Source of the DNA: Cavia porcellus
Taxonomy: Eukaryota > Chordata > Mammalia > Rodentia > Caviidae
NCBI RefSeq assembly: GCF_034190915.1
Contig: NW_026947485.1
Span: 31,757,519 to 31,821,518, forward strand
Direction of reading: 5' to 3'
DNA length: 64,000 nt
The notes beneath the pieces were generated by a model. That model had not been told where the DNA came from. It saw only the letters and a list, made by a program, of their open reading frames with translations, and made no database searches. Positions 46,905-57,746 of this stretch are shown here, one piece after another. Position numbers and translations under genes: made by a program. The stretch's first letter is position 1. The number at the start of each line of letters is the position of its first letter.

Positions 46905-49370
46905 CCTAATGGAAGGAACTGACATGAGAGAGAGCCTCTATGATTTCTGACCAAGAATATTTGGGTGGGATATGATCAAAGGACCCTTCCAAGCTCGGGA
47001 AACCTGAAGGAAGCGGGCCTCGAGCAGCATTTTCTGCTGCTACAACAGCCCGTTGAATACCTTGAGATACTTTGTCAACTTCCTTTTGGTGTCCTCTATG
47101 ATAAATTGCTGCCATCTTGGAGTGTATACAGATGAATAATAAGAGATCATCTCTTTATGTGACTTTATTGGAGATCCATTGGCTGTCAGATAATTTCTCT
47201 CTTTCCATATAGCCACATTGGCATGCAATACTAGAAAGGCATGTCTCAAATCAGTATAAAGATTGACTTTTTATCCTGGTCAGAGCTATGAACCCCACTA
47301 GCTGAGCACTAGTCCCAGATGCAAGTGAGAAACTTTCAAGAGTCTGATGTAAAGTCATCACTGCACATCCTGCCTCTCTTGTCCCATCTTCTACGAAGGA
47401 GCTGCCATCACAGAAGAGAGTCAAATTAGAGTCAGTAAGGTATGTGTTTAACAAATCTTCTCTGGCTGTGTATAATATGGAGAATTACCTGTTCACAGTC
47501 ATGTCTATCAGCCTCAATTTCTTCCTTTCCTGGCAAAAAAAAAAAGGCAAAGTTTAAGGGGGAACTTGTTTTTATTTGAATGGCTGGTCCTTGTAGAAGC
47601 AGAGTCTGGTATTTAAGAAGTTGGTTGTCTGATAGCCATAGACTCCCTTTGGAAAAAGGAAGTCTTGCCACATTTGTGAGGCATATATACGATGAGATCA
47701 TTGCCCCAAGTCAGCTTGGATGCCTCTGGCACTAAGAAAGCTATAGCTGCTACAGTTCTAAGGCAAAAAGGCTGGCCCTTTGCTACAATGTCTAATTCAT
47801 GACTCAGATACCCTATAGACTATTGAGCAGGCCCTGATCCTATAAAAGCACTCCCAAAGCTATGTCTCACCTCTCACTGACATACAAATTGAAATGGTAT
47901 CCTGTAAGTAGGCTCATGGGACATTCAGAAGCACTTGTTTAAGATTCTGGAGTGTAGTTTAGGAATCAGGTACCCAAGTTAAAATATGGGTATCTGCCTC
48001 TTGGGCCTGTTTTATAAATTGATAGAGAGGTCATGTAGTCCTCCCATATACTGTTATCCAAAGGTGACAAAAGTCTCCAAAACCTAGGAATCCCCTTAGC
48101 TCTTTCAGAGCTTTGGCTATGGAAGGAAAGAATTGGCTTACTTCTTTCTTTCCCTAGCTTTTGGTTACCTTGGATATTATGAGGCCTAAATAATTTACCA
48201 CAAGACTGCAAAGTTGTGCTTTAGATTTAGAAACCTTATAACCTCTGTTTTCTAGAAAATTTAGCAGAGCACAAGTGCTTTGGCTACAGAGTTCTTCTGA
48301 GGGGGTATATGATACTATATCATCTACATATTGTGAGACCATGACCTGAGAAGACTCAAAATATGCCAAGTCATGGAAAAGCTCTTGCCCAAAATGATGT
48401 GGACTATTACTGAACCCTTGGGGAAGCACTGTCCGTGTAATCAAGAAGCCAGGTCATGAAGATTTTCAAAAGCAACAAGAAACTGGAAATCTATAGATAA
48501 AGAAACACAAAAGGAGGCATCTTTTAAATCTAACACTGAAAACCAACTGGCATCTTCTGGAATCTGAAAAAGGATAGTGTATGGGTTAGGTACCACTGGG
48601 TGAATGGGCACTACTGCCTCATTTATCAATCTAAGGTCCTATACTAACTTCCATTCCCCATTGGGTTTTTGAATTCCCAAGATCAGAGTATTCCATGAGC
48701 TGTTACAGGCTCAAGTAAACCTTATGCCCTTAGGTCATCAACTGTAGGTAATAATGCTCTCTTAACTTCAGGTTTTAAAGGATTTGTCTCCTCTGAGATG
48801 TATCTCTACTGGAGCAACTCGTGTGGCCCTACCTATTTTACCTGTAGTTGTCCATACTTCAAGATTTATTTGTGTCTCCACAAAAGGCAGCCTGCCTGAC
48901 CTGATGCATAAATATTACAGTATTTAGACAACATAAAACATCTCTCCTCAAGAGGAGAACTGGACTCTCAGACATAATAAAAAAGGAATGTATAAAAAGA
49001 AAGCCATCCCAGTTACCACCTAAGGACTGTGAAAAGTAGCAAATTACCTCCTCTCCAGTGACTGCTTTAGCTGAGGTATGATGACCTGCTGGAAGGAAGG
49101 TCAGGACTGAAAAGAAAGACTGAGAAATAATGTGGTGGTCTCCAGCAATAGACTGGTTTCCTTTCCCTCTAGAGTCATGATTATCCTTGGCTCCTTTGTG
49201 GAAAAGACATGGGGCCAGAGGGAGAATGCCAGAGTGCACCAGGGCCCTTCAGTCTTCTGGACCAACTGGTAGGGTGAGTCTGAACTTTGTCTCAGAGGGC
49301 AGTCCAACCTGCAGTGGCCAGGAGAGATACAAGGGTCTCTGTGATAGGGATTTGCTGGCCATACCACATT
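46905..49370 (-). pseudogene. Class I (gammaretrovirus-like) endogenous retrovirus pol relic
   Basis: Reading the minus strand, retroviral parts come in the usual order. There is a nucleocapsid zinc-knuckle trace (CISPGHCRLDCP near 49310) and a protease-like segment near 49195-49130 whose catalytic DTG is changed (LLETTT). RT follows at 48629-47966 with the HPVVPNPYT block, LPQGFSNSP (48426-48400) and an intact YVDD (48330-48319). The connection domain is at 47960-47600, and RNase H at 47454-46930 starts with LTLFCDGSSFVEDGTREAG and includes a YHRGHQKE segment. No integrase, envelope or LTR was recognised. Stops and frameshifts occur throughout, so no active enzyme can be made. It ends about 0.5 kb from the CpG island. 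Confidence 0.9.
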
Positions 49371-49571
49371 CTTCCTTATCCTAAAGCTTGTTGTTTTCGC
49401 TCTCCCTTCAGGCCCACCTAAAATCGCCCATCTCCCTAGATCACCGGAAGGCGGACTTGTCCTTCAGTTCTTCTGCGTGACATCAACTCCTGGAGAAACC
49501 TCTAACCTGCCCTCCATGTCTGGATGGGGTGCTTCCTCTTTGTGTCCTGAGACCTCAGAACCCCTCCTCCC

Positions 49572-49622
<51 letters not shown>

Positions 49623-49849
49623 GATTCTGTGTTTCAGTTGCACATGGGTTGGCTTTCCTTTTCCAGACCATGAATTCCACTAGGGCAAGAGGTTATCATG
49701 TTCTCTCCTTTGTTCCTGCTGGAGCTTAGCAAGGGCTCAGGAAATTCTGGAATGAATTCTAAGAGTGGTGTCCTCAAAGTGACTGAGGTGGGCTACAGGT
49801 CGCCTGCACAACAGCCCCTATCTGGGAATCTCCAGCCCTAGGTCCCAGG
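49371..49849. other. Unassigned spacer with (CA)n, between ERV relic and CpG island
   Basis: The (CA)n at 49573-49619 produces two overlapping open frames (49477-49683 and 49529-49729) that are microsatellite translations, not genes. The flanks may include distal promoter DNA. Confidence 0.4.
49573..49619. repeat. (CA)n microsatellite
   Basis: About 23 uninterrupted CA units, 250 bp from the CpG island. Confidence 0.97.
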
Positions 49850-51110
49850 ACTACATACCTGGGAGGCGCAACGCGCTCTGGGCCCGCCTCCTGGGAACCA
49901 GAGCTACTCCGCCTGCCCAGGCAGCGTCCCTGATCTCGAGGCGGCAGCGGCGGCTGCAGGGCTGGAGCCCGCGAGCAGGTGGGGGCGGAGGCCCCGCCTC
50001 CACGTCCCGGCAACACCAGAGCTGGGCCGGCGCTAACCGGGCTCAGTGAGCGCAGCGAGGACCTCAGCGCGGAGCGCAGCGGCTGCACCGGCGCCGCCTC
50101 GGAGCACGGGCGCTGCAGGACGGAGTCCGAAACCAGCAGGCAGCGGCGCGGACGGAGGCGGGAGCTCGAGTCCAGTCCGGCCCAGCAAGATCCGCGGCAG
50201 GTAGCGGCTCCGCGCGCTTGCGCTTGTGCAGGTCGGTGCCCTAGGGGGAAGGGGTGGTGTCGTGGCCGTTGCTCAGGCCAGTCCTCAGGCACGGTGGCCT
50301 CGGGCGGAGGCAGAGGTGCTGCGCGCTTGCCAGGGCCCAAGAGACCCCCTCCAGGTTGCAGCCCTGGCACCCACCACCGCTGGCTACCTTGCTGCCTGGC
50401 CCCGGCCAGAAAGGGACCACGGAAGGCACGAGGTCACCGGGGGTTGCTGGTGACTCCCCAGGACCGTGACAGCCCCTGGTGCCAAGGCCTTCTCGGCCTG
50501 GCCCTTCTCGAGGCTCTGCTTCCCTCACCCCGGAACAAAAGGCTGGAGTATGGCTGGGATGGGGCTGTCGCGGGAAGCCTGGGGCTAGGGAATCGCAGGG
50601 CCAGAGGTGCCTTTGGAAATGCAGACGCAACCTCCGTGAGAAAGTCAACTCTAGAGATGAGAAGTGACTTGCCCAAGGTCACACAGCTTCTAGTGGCGGC
50701 GCGGGGGGGGGGGGTGCGGTGTGCAGAAGTCCTGACTCCCCTTTCCGGACCTCACCTCCAAGCCCCTGTAGCCAATATTCAGACTGCTCCAGCAGTCATC
50801 TGACCACAGAGGGGCTTTAGAATCCTTTGCAGGGGTCGAGGAGACGGTGCCAAAGGCACCCCGTCCCAGTCTACCCGGAGTGGGGTGTGACGCTCCTCCG
50901 TCCGGCGTCCCTGGGGAAGCTGGCCGGTCCCCGTGGGCTGGCAGGCACCGACCCTTAGGAACAGCGCCTTCTGAGGTGGCGTGGGTGCGCCTGAAACCCG
51001 CGTGGTGCGGTGTGGGAACCGACTGTGCACGCTCGCTGGAAAGAAGTTTTTCAAGAAAAGGCTGGGACAGCTGCTCCAGGCGCGCTGGGACAGACTGGCA
51101 GCCACCTTGC
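49850..51110. promoter_or_regulatory. CpG island, probable (bidirectional) promoter with first exon(s)
   Basis: CpG dinucleotides are dense from about 49860 to 50350 and remain common to about 51050, against an AT-rich window nearly devoid of CpG. GC boxes occur in both directions at 49980-50000 (gggggcggagg, ccccgcctcc). Candidate splice donors face outwards. On the minus strand, exon end CAG (49861-49859) is followed by GTATGT (49858-49853), a near-consensus donor. On the plus strand, CAG|GTAGCG follows 50200 and CAG|GTCGGT follows 50231. The plus segment 50041-50200 contains no ATG, as expected of a 5' UTR exon. I do not recognise the gene. The 274-codon plus frame (49979-50803) is probably a GC-rich chance frame. 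Confidence 0.75.
50655..50705 (-). repeat. MIR core fragment in the CpG island
   Basis: The words 'gaagtgacttgcccaaggtc' and 'acacagcttctagtgg' are a well-preserved antisense MIR core, followed by a run of about 11 G (50703-50713). Confidence 0.8.
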
Positions 51111-51659
51111 TTTCGTGACTGTCTGCATTTGGAAAGAAAGTTACTTTGCAGCAGGAAGTTGGGCTGTCACTTTGCCTTTCTGAGCCTCAGGTCCTTGGCT
51201 GTAAAGGAGGGCCTTTGTTTACCGGTGACCTATGTGATCTAGAAAGTTTGTGCTCCTCAGTCTCCTTGCCAGACTCCTTTGTCTCTTCAGAGGAAAGATT
51301 GAGGTACAGATCCTGCGTCATTTATCACTGAGACTGCAGCCTTCTCTTAAAACCAAACAAAACTCTAGCCAAAGGGCAAGAGATCACAAGAGGTCCTGCT
51401 TTCAGCCTTGTAGTGACCTGGACAGGGCAGGATGGAGGCTGCAGGTGGTGGAAATCACCCCACCTTGACTTGAGCAGTGGTCACATAGGTGTGCATATGC
51501 CAGTTTATAAACTTATGCCCTTAAGACTTGTGAACTTGACTTACGTAAATTTTACTTCAATAAAAAAAGTAAATAAAAATTTAACGCTGCGGTTTTCCAG
51601 CTGATGTATTTTAGAGATGCATTTAAAAACCACAGAAACCAAACAGGGGAACAAAATAA

Positions 51660-51860
51660 AGTTCAAAAAATGGAAAATGGCACATCCACTTTACAAAGTA
51701 CCTGTTCATGCGAATTATCTTGCATGATTCGCAGCAGTCTTTTAAAAGGAAATGTTATTATTGTACCTTTCTACAGATGAGAACATAAAAAATGACAGAG
51801 ATTAAATGACTCACTGAGGAATTCTGAGCATAAGAAGCCAGGAACATAGACTTAAATTCT
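51660..51860 (-). repeat. MIR SINE relic, antisense
   Basis: 'ttattattgtacctttctac', 'agatgagaacataaaaa' and 'agagattaaatgactcac' keep the antisense MIR core order. Confidence 0.55.
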
Positions 51861-52376
51861 AAACATACATCATAAACAGACAATTTGAGGACACCTCAAA
51901 TAGGGGAGAATATTAGCATGACAGATTTGTAGGCTGGCTTACAAGGACAGTAGTGTTGCTAGGTCTTTCTCCCTTGTTCCTCCCATAAGTCTGTTTCCAT
52001 GTGATTGTGATTGTGACATTGTGTTACATTAAGTTCCCCAGCAGCAGAAGGGATGGAGGAAGTGTGTCTGAGAACGTACAGTTTTAGGAACAGGAGAAAG
52101 CCAGCTGGTCCAGCCTGGCAACGCTCTTATTTAGGAGATGTATTGTTCAGAAACTTCATAGTACAGGTTGTGATTTTTGCTGTCACTCCAACACACAGAG
52201 AATCTAGAACCTAGAAAAGATCTGGGAGACAAAAATGGGATTAACAATTGAAGAGAACATAAGCAGGAACAGTCAATTTTTCTTTTATTCTAGAATTTAT
52301 AAATATATGTATTAATGCTAAAGCTTTAAAAACCCTACAAAAATAGTTAGGCAGAAGACAGAAAATTTGTTTTCTG

Positions 52377-52378
<2 letters not shown>

Positions 52379-52418
<40 letters not shown>
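52379..52418. repeat. (GT)n microsatellite
   Basis: About 19 uninterrupted GT units. Confidence 0.97.
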
Positions 52419-52421
<3 letters not shown>

Positions 52422-53849
52422 AAACTTTAGAGCACAGCAAGATTATGTCTAGGGTGAAGTTTGTCCAAACACGTATTGTACTGATTTTATACTTTTGCCT
52501 AAAATTTAGAATTTAAACAAATAGAAACATGTTTGTTTTACCAGAGCTGAGTACTTGTTTAATTTTTGGAATTGTGAAGGTTTGATGCAGATGCTGGGTG
52601 AAGTGGGGGCAACCGTAAAGGTATCTCTGGGTGACTTCTGTCAGCCAAGTGCCATCAAGTGTGATTATGCATCACAAAGTTTCCTTTAGGCAAGTTTTGC
52701 CTTGTCACGGTAGTGTTCCTGCCATCTGGCTGCTGGAATATTTAGAAAGGAACCGTAATATTTGACTGGCTTTGCTGATAGCATGACAAAACACACTTGA
52801 AGAGGGAATTGTCAGATGAGAGTGGTATTTGGTGATAAAATGATTGATGACTTCTGGCTTTGCCACTGCACAGAACTGATGAGACATGTGCTGCCCAGCT
52901 GATGCACAGCAGGTGCAGCACAGGAGGAATTGTGTAGTGAGCTGCAGGGTTCAAGTGCCAAGGAGATAAAGTAAAACAAAGAAAATGGGGCCAAAAACCT
53001 GGACAGGCATTATGTGACTGAGGCACGGTAGAGGAAGATGCTCAAGAGCATCCTGAAGAAATATTCATTCTATGTGGGCAGTGTATGCCAGGGACACACT
53101 GAATCCGCAATAGTGGCATCCAGAGGAGAGGCCTGCCTGTGGTCTGTGAGTTACAGTCAGCCTGGACTTAGATAAAAGGAATCAGCAGCCGGTCTCAGAA
53201 CTTTGAGCTTCTGGAGACAGGTGTCCACATGCATGCGTGCATCTGAGATAGCAACCATGCTGCTCCCCACTGTTCCTTAGGAGCTGGGAGCAACTCATTA
53301 GGGACCTAGGCTGAGAGCTTCATCTGTGCTCAGGGATCCCAAGAACCCTATGAGGAAGCAAAGTTCGCCTTCTTCCCATCCCAAAAAGGAGCGCTGAGAC
53401 AAGGGCTAAGTTGGTCTCAGAATGATCAGTCATATCCTGCAGTGGTCAGTCCTCTCATGCTAGTCCCGTGATGCCCTTGTCCTCCCTGACTCTGCCTTGT
53501 CCTTCAGTTCCTGGAGGGCAGGGGCTCTGCCTGCTTCATCTCTGTTCCCAGCACCTACACTATAGCACATGATGGGTCCTCCCTAAATGTGGTTGGATGA
53601 GTGAATGAATGCATGTCTGAGCATCTTGAACAGTGGTTCAAGATGAAAACCTGATTGCTTTTTGGATCTTCTGTTTTAACTTTCATTGTTTCATTCTTCT
53701 CGGCTGATATGGGCTATTTAGCATCATTGTATGGATGAAATATATAATAGATTTTGCCCTTAGGGGTCGAGAATGCTGAACTCAGCTTGTAAGATCAGAA
53801 GGTCTCCAATGTTTCAAGAGATCAAACGTTGTTTTTTCTTTTGAATAAT

Positions 53850-54075
53850 TTATGCTACTTAGAATATATGGATTTGAGTCTTCCATTTATCACTAACTTG
53901 CTATACAATCTTAGACAAGTTGCTAATGTCCGTGTGCCCCTGTTTCCTTGTCTGTAAAATGAGCATAATAAAAGTATTCATTTCACATGTAGCCTAAATA
54001 AGATAGGCTCAATACTGAAGAGAGTGCCTTATTTATAGCAATATTCAATAAATTACCAGAATTTTTATTATGATG
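53850..54075 (+). repeat. MIR SINE, nearly full length
   Basis: 'gacaagttgctaatgtccgt', 'cctgtttccttgtctgtaaa' then 'atgagcataataaaag', and 'atattcaataaattaccaga' at the end follow MIR from core to 3' end. Confidence 0.85.
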
Positions 54076-54154
54076 ATGATTTGTGCTTTGAAGGTTATTT
54101 ACCCTCAATACTCTGTCCTATAAAGCATTTCAGGACTTTTCAAAAACAGGTTGT

Positions 54155-54266
54155 AAGCCAGAGGTGCAGGCCAATGGTAAGGCACTTGCCTGCTCTACCA
54201 GGTGTAAGGCCCTGGGTTCAATCCTCAGTAATGAAAAAATAAAGTAATAAGCAACATAAAATTAAT
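54155..54266 (+). mobile_element. ID-type SINE
   Basis: 'ggtgcaggccaatggtaagg', 'cacttgcctgctctaccagg' and 'gccctgggttcaatcctcag' (B box), followed by an A-rich tail. Flanking aggttgt at 54148-54154 and 54267-54273. Confidence 0.85.
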
Positions 54267-54273
54267 AGGTTGT

Positions 54274-55259
54274 GATCTGGGCTAAAGGGCACACAGAGAA
54301 TAAAGAGGTAATTCAGAGAACAAGAATCTATCATAAGGCGAAAGCATGTTCCACAGATATGATTTAAAAATGGTTAGAGCTTCCTAGCAGCCAAAACAAA
54401 AAGGAAAACACAAATAGTTACCCGATCCACAGCAACCATGAGATAAAAACAGATCAGTTACACCGCTTTTCCTGGTCCCGAAACCTGGGATAACTTTCCC
54501 CTGGCAGCCCTTCAAAGCAGTCCCTGTTGTCATAGAGATCCAAGTCTTCAGCATTTCTTGTCTAAGCACAATGCAAGTTTTGTAGCAGAGGAGTAAGCGT
54601 TTTCTAGAACTTTATGACTGAAGTTCTGGAGACATAATCCCAGAGCACAGCCCAGCAAGAAAGCTCCTCTCTGTGGTCCAGGGGCTTGCTGTTTTCTTAG
54701 CTAGGTTTGCCGAGTGCCTGCCAGAGTAAAAAGATTCTTGCTTTCAAAAAGATAATTCTCCTGAGTGTCAGATGGACAACTTTGTGTGCAAGAACACTGG
54801 TTCTGATTGAAGCCAATTAAATTAAGGACCAGATCAGTTCCCCTCATCCTGGAAAAGCCTGCACATACATTCATTAATAAGATTGCATAGTCATGAATTT
54901 TTTTTTAATGTTTATAGTTCAGAGTTTCCCTTTAGCTGCAGGTTTTATCACCCTATCTGGAAAAGAAAAAAGCACAGTGCTCATAAAAATAAATGATAGT
55001 GAATTTTTAAAAACATTTTTATAATTGAAATTATATTGTTTCAGTCTTTCTTCATATATATCCATATATATTTTACACATACTGCATATGTGTTCTGTAT
55101 ATATGGAGTGATTGAAGTGTCACGAGTGTTTAAATTTTTAAAAAATTTTCACAATCAAGGACACAATGCCATCAGGCTCCCCTCAGAATACTTCCTCTTC
55201 CTTCAAAGACCCTTATCCCATTGCTCTTGCCACTTTCTGAAGCAGTTGGGGAGGTCCTC
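54274..55259. other. Unassigned intergenic sequence
   Basis: No feature recognised. The 61-codon minus frame at 54569-54384 has no known domain. Confidence 0.35.
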
Positions 55260-55520
55260 TTTCCTCAATGTCCTTATGAGGTGTGATCAAAAACTCAGTG
55301 AGTGCTGCTGTGGAATGCCATGTAATGGAATGGCAGGCTCACAGAACATCATGGCGTGCCCCCATCCACTATGCTCTATGGACCTGGTACCAACCAGGTA
55401 ATTTCTCAGCTCTTCCCTAAAGTCAAAACGACCAGCAAGGGTAAACATTTTGAATTGATTCAGGACATCGAAGTAGATACAACAACACAACTAAAGACAA
55501 GCAAGGGATAGCATTTTAAA
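55260..55520 (+). mobile_element. Mariner-like transposase relic
   Basis: The translation around 55395-55490 reads LFPKVKTTSKGKHFELIQDI after short joins, close to the 'LFPKLK..KG.RF..I.DI' segment before the C-terminus of mariner transposases. Upstream, 'ggacctggtacc' fits the preceding P-D-L-A-P region. No terminal repeats or full frame. Assignment is from one segment only. Confidence 0.5.
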
Positions 55521-55694
55521 GGGAATTAATGGCAATGTGTCTTTTACTGTTACACATTTTGTAAAATTTAACATTCACCGTATTTTTGGAGGAGACCCAA
55601 GTTTATTTGTTGTGTGAAACTGAAGTCCCAACAAAGGTAGTCAGGGACTGGTCTAGGAACTCACTTCACACAGTGCTGTTAGAAACCACCTTGT

Positions 55695-55809
55695 AGGGGC
55701 TGGGGATTTAGCTCAGTGGCATAAGTGCCTGCCTTGCAAGCAGGCAGTCATGAGTTCAATCCCCGGTACCAATAAAAAGACAAAAAAAAAAAAAAAAGAA
55801 AGAAAAAAA
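55695..55809 (+). mobile_element. ID-type SINE, young-looking
   Basis: Begins 'aggggctggggatttagctc', A box 'tagctcagtgg', an internal small palindrome 'cctgccttgcaagcaggcag', and B box 'gagttcaatccccggtacc'. It has a long A tail. The target duplication agaaaccaccttgt (55681-55694) versus agaaaccagcttgt (55810-55823) has one mismatch. Confidence 0.95.
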
Positions 55810-55823
55810 AGAAACCAGCTTGT

Positions 55824-57084
55824 TTCATTTTCTCCTGTCTCAACCTGGAGGGCTTCATTCTAAATCTAGGTGCTTCGTGGTTACAAGATAGCTGCTGTAT
55901 CTCTGAGCCAACACCTATAGTCTAGGCAAGCGGAAAAGGAAGGTGCACATCTTTAAAGAATGAATGTCATTTGATTAAGGCTGTTTTTGCCTTTTATTTT
56001 GAAAGCAATACCCTTCCCAAACTGCCACTTAAATTTCTTTCTTTCTTTTTTTTTCTTTTTTTTTTTTTTGCCACTTAAATTTCACTGGCCAGAAAAGTGT
56101 CACAGGATTACTCCAAATATGAGAATCTAAGAAATAAAATATTTTAGTTGGGTAAATTGCAATCCCCCTCTTGTGATTAGAGCTGTCAAGAAGAGCCAGT
56201 GGTTGAGTAGACACCCACCAGGGTGGGCCACCTGCCTGACTGCCATTCTAACCCGTGCCCTTGAGTTACTTAGAAGGGACAGGCGGTGACTCAGTAGCAT
56301 TAAATATTATGCTTTTCTAGATCTTCATGGAATGAGCACTAGTGAAGGAACCACATCCAACTGCCTGTGTGGAGCTTCCTAACCCACCATCATTGCCCCC
56401 GCTCTTTTCTCACCATCAGATCTAAAATTGCCATTTACCAAAATACATTAAGCTCGGTGTTTCAAATACAACTTACTCATCCCTGCTCATTTGCCACCTC
56501 ACCACCCCCACCACCCACCACCGCCACAATCACTTCCTCGTGTGTTTCTTTAACACGGAGCAGCCCTGGAGTTTCTTGGGCTCTTCCTTCTCTCCCATCT
56601 CAGACATGCAGTCTAATTTTCTCCTTGGATCCATCTCATCACTGTTACTCTAATCAAATACCTTTCCTTGATCACGTGGATCCCCAGCTGGTCTGTTTGC
56701 TGTTTCTTCGCCCTACAATTTGTTTACCATACGTAGTTTTCTCCAGTATGCTGTTTTGAAACCACAAATGTCTAACAGTGTCTTTTAAGTTATTACTAAT
56801 ACATATTAATGGGACTGACTGTGGTATTTCCATCCATGCGTACATTGTGCATTGATCTAAAACTTTAAAATAAAGCCTAACTGTGACAGCCTGGATCCAT
56901 GACTCCACCCACATTTATACTGGCACATGGCACAGTTATCACATGCTCTTCTGCAGGCATGGTTTTTATTTGTCTGTGACCCAGGAAGCAGTTACCTTTC
57001 ATTTGTATTTCCAAAATGCTTGTATTTCTATTGATATTTTTTGCCTTGGATTCTATTTTGCCTGATATTAATAATGTTACATTG
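55824..57084. other. Unassigned; pyrimidine tract and a possible L1 3' scrap
   Basis: There is a (T)n/(TTTC) tract at 56035-56070. The 56780-56870 piece ('ggtatttccatccatgcgta') resembles the 3' end seen at 34440-34490. The 130-codon plus frame (56367-56759) has a low-complexity P/T stretch and no known domain. Confidence 0.35.
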
Positions 57085-57746
57085 TTTTTTTTTATTAACA
57101 GCATTATTGTGATGTAATTCACATACCATGAAATGCACATTTTTAAGAATCCATAGTCTCAGTGGTTTTTAGAACATTCATAGTCATGCTTCCATCACCA
57201 TTTATTTAATTCAAGACATTTTTGTTAATCCAAAGGATCCCATATACAATTATTTCCCATTCTTGCAGTCCCTGATGACCACAAATCTATATTTTATTTC
57301 TCTTGATTTACATAGTTTAGACATTTCATATATGTGAGTATTTTTTTGACTAGCTTCTTTCCTAGCATGATATTTTTAAGATTCATCCATGCTGTAACAT
57401 GTACTCCATTTCTTTTCACTGCCAAATAAAACTCTGTTGCATAATCATATTGCATTTTGCTTACACATTTATAAATTCATGGACATTTGATTAGTTTCCA
57501 CATTTTATGAGCAGTGCATCCGTGAGCATCTTTGTCTATGGACATATATTTATACTTTTCTTGAGCACATACCTTCAGTGGAATTTCTGGGTCTTATGGC
57601 AAAAATGTGTGTTCACATTTTGAGAACCAATCTTTTACAAACCGGTTGCACCATTTCACATGTCCATGTCCACCAGCAGTGTATGAGCATCTCACACTAG
57701 TGTTTCAGTGTCTTGCTTTTGTTTTCATTTTTCTGTTTTCAATTTT
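57085..57746 (-). mobile_element. L1M 3' region, antisense (host of HAL1 copy B)
   Basis: 'gtgatgtaattcacatacca' then 'tgaaatgcacattttt', 'gtggtttttagaacattc', 'aagattcatccatgctgtaa' and 'ccaccagcagtgtatgagca' follow the antisense L1M order. The L1M text stops at the HAL1 insertion site. Sequence right of the HAL1 (60906 on) is probably its continuation. Confidence 0.75.

Larger units (their letters stand above)
51111..53849. other. Unassigned; downstream flank of the CpG island
   Basis: Probable intron or intergenic DNA if the CpG island promoter fires to the right. It holds an MIR relic (51660-51860, antisense: 'tgttattattgtacctttct' then 'acagatgagaac') and a (GT)n. No exon with clear splice sites was recognised. 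Confidence 0.4.

Noticed and set aside
49477..49729. Two frames with His/Thr repeats (and a similar one at 61867-62052)
   Set aside because: They are translations of (CA)n microsatellites.
49774..50370. 198-codon minus-strand open frame in the CpG island
   Set aside because: Same reason: it is GC-driven, low in complexity, and crosses the strong minus-strand donor at 49859.
49979..50803. 274-codon plus-strand open frame in the CpG island
   Set aside because: GC-rich DNA has few stop codons by chance. The translation is a low-complexity mix rich in R, G, A and P without a domain, the opposite strand also has long frames there, and candidate splice donors fall inside it.
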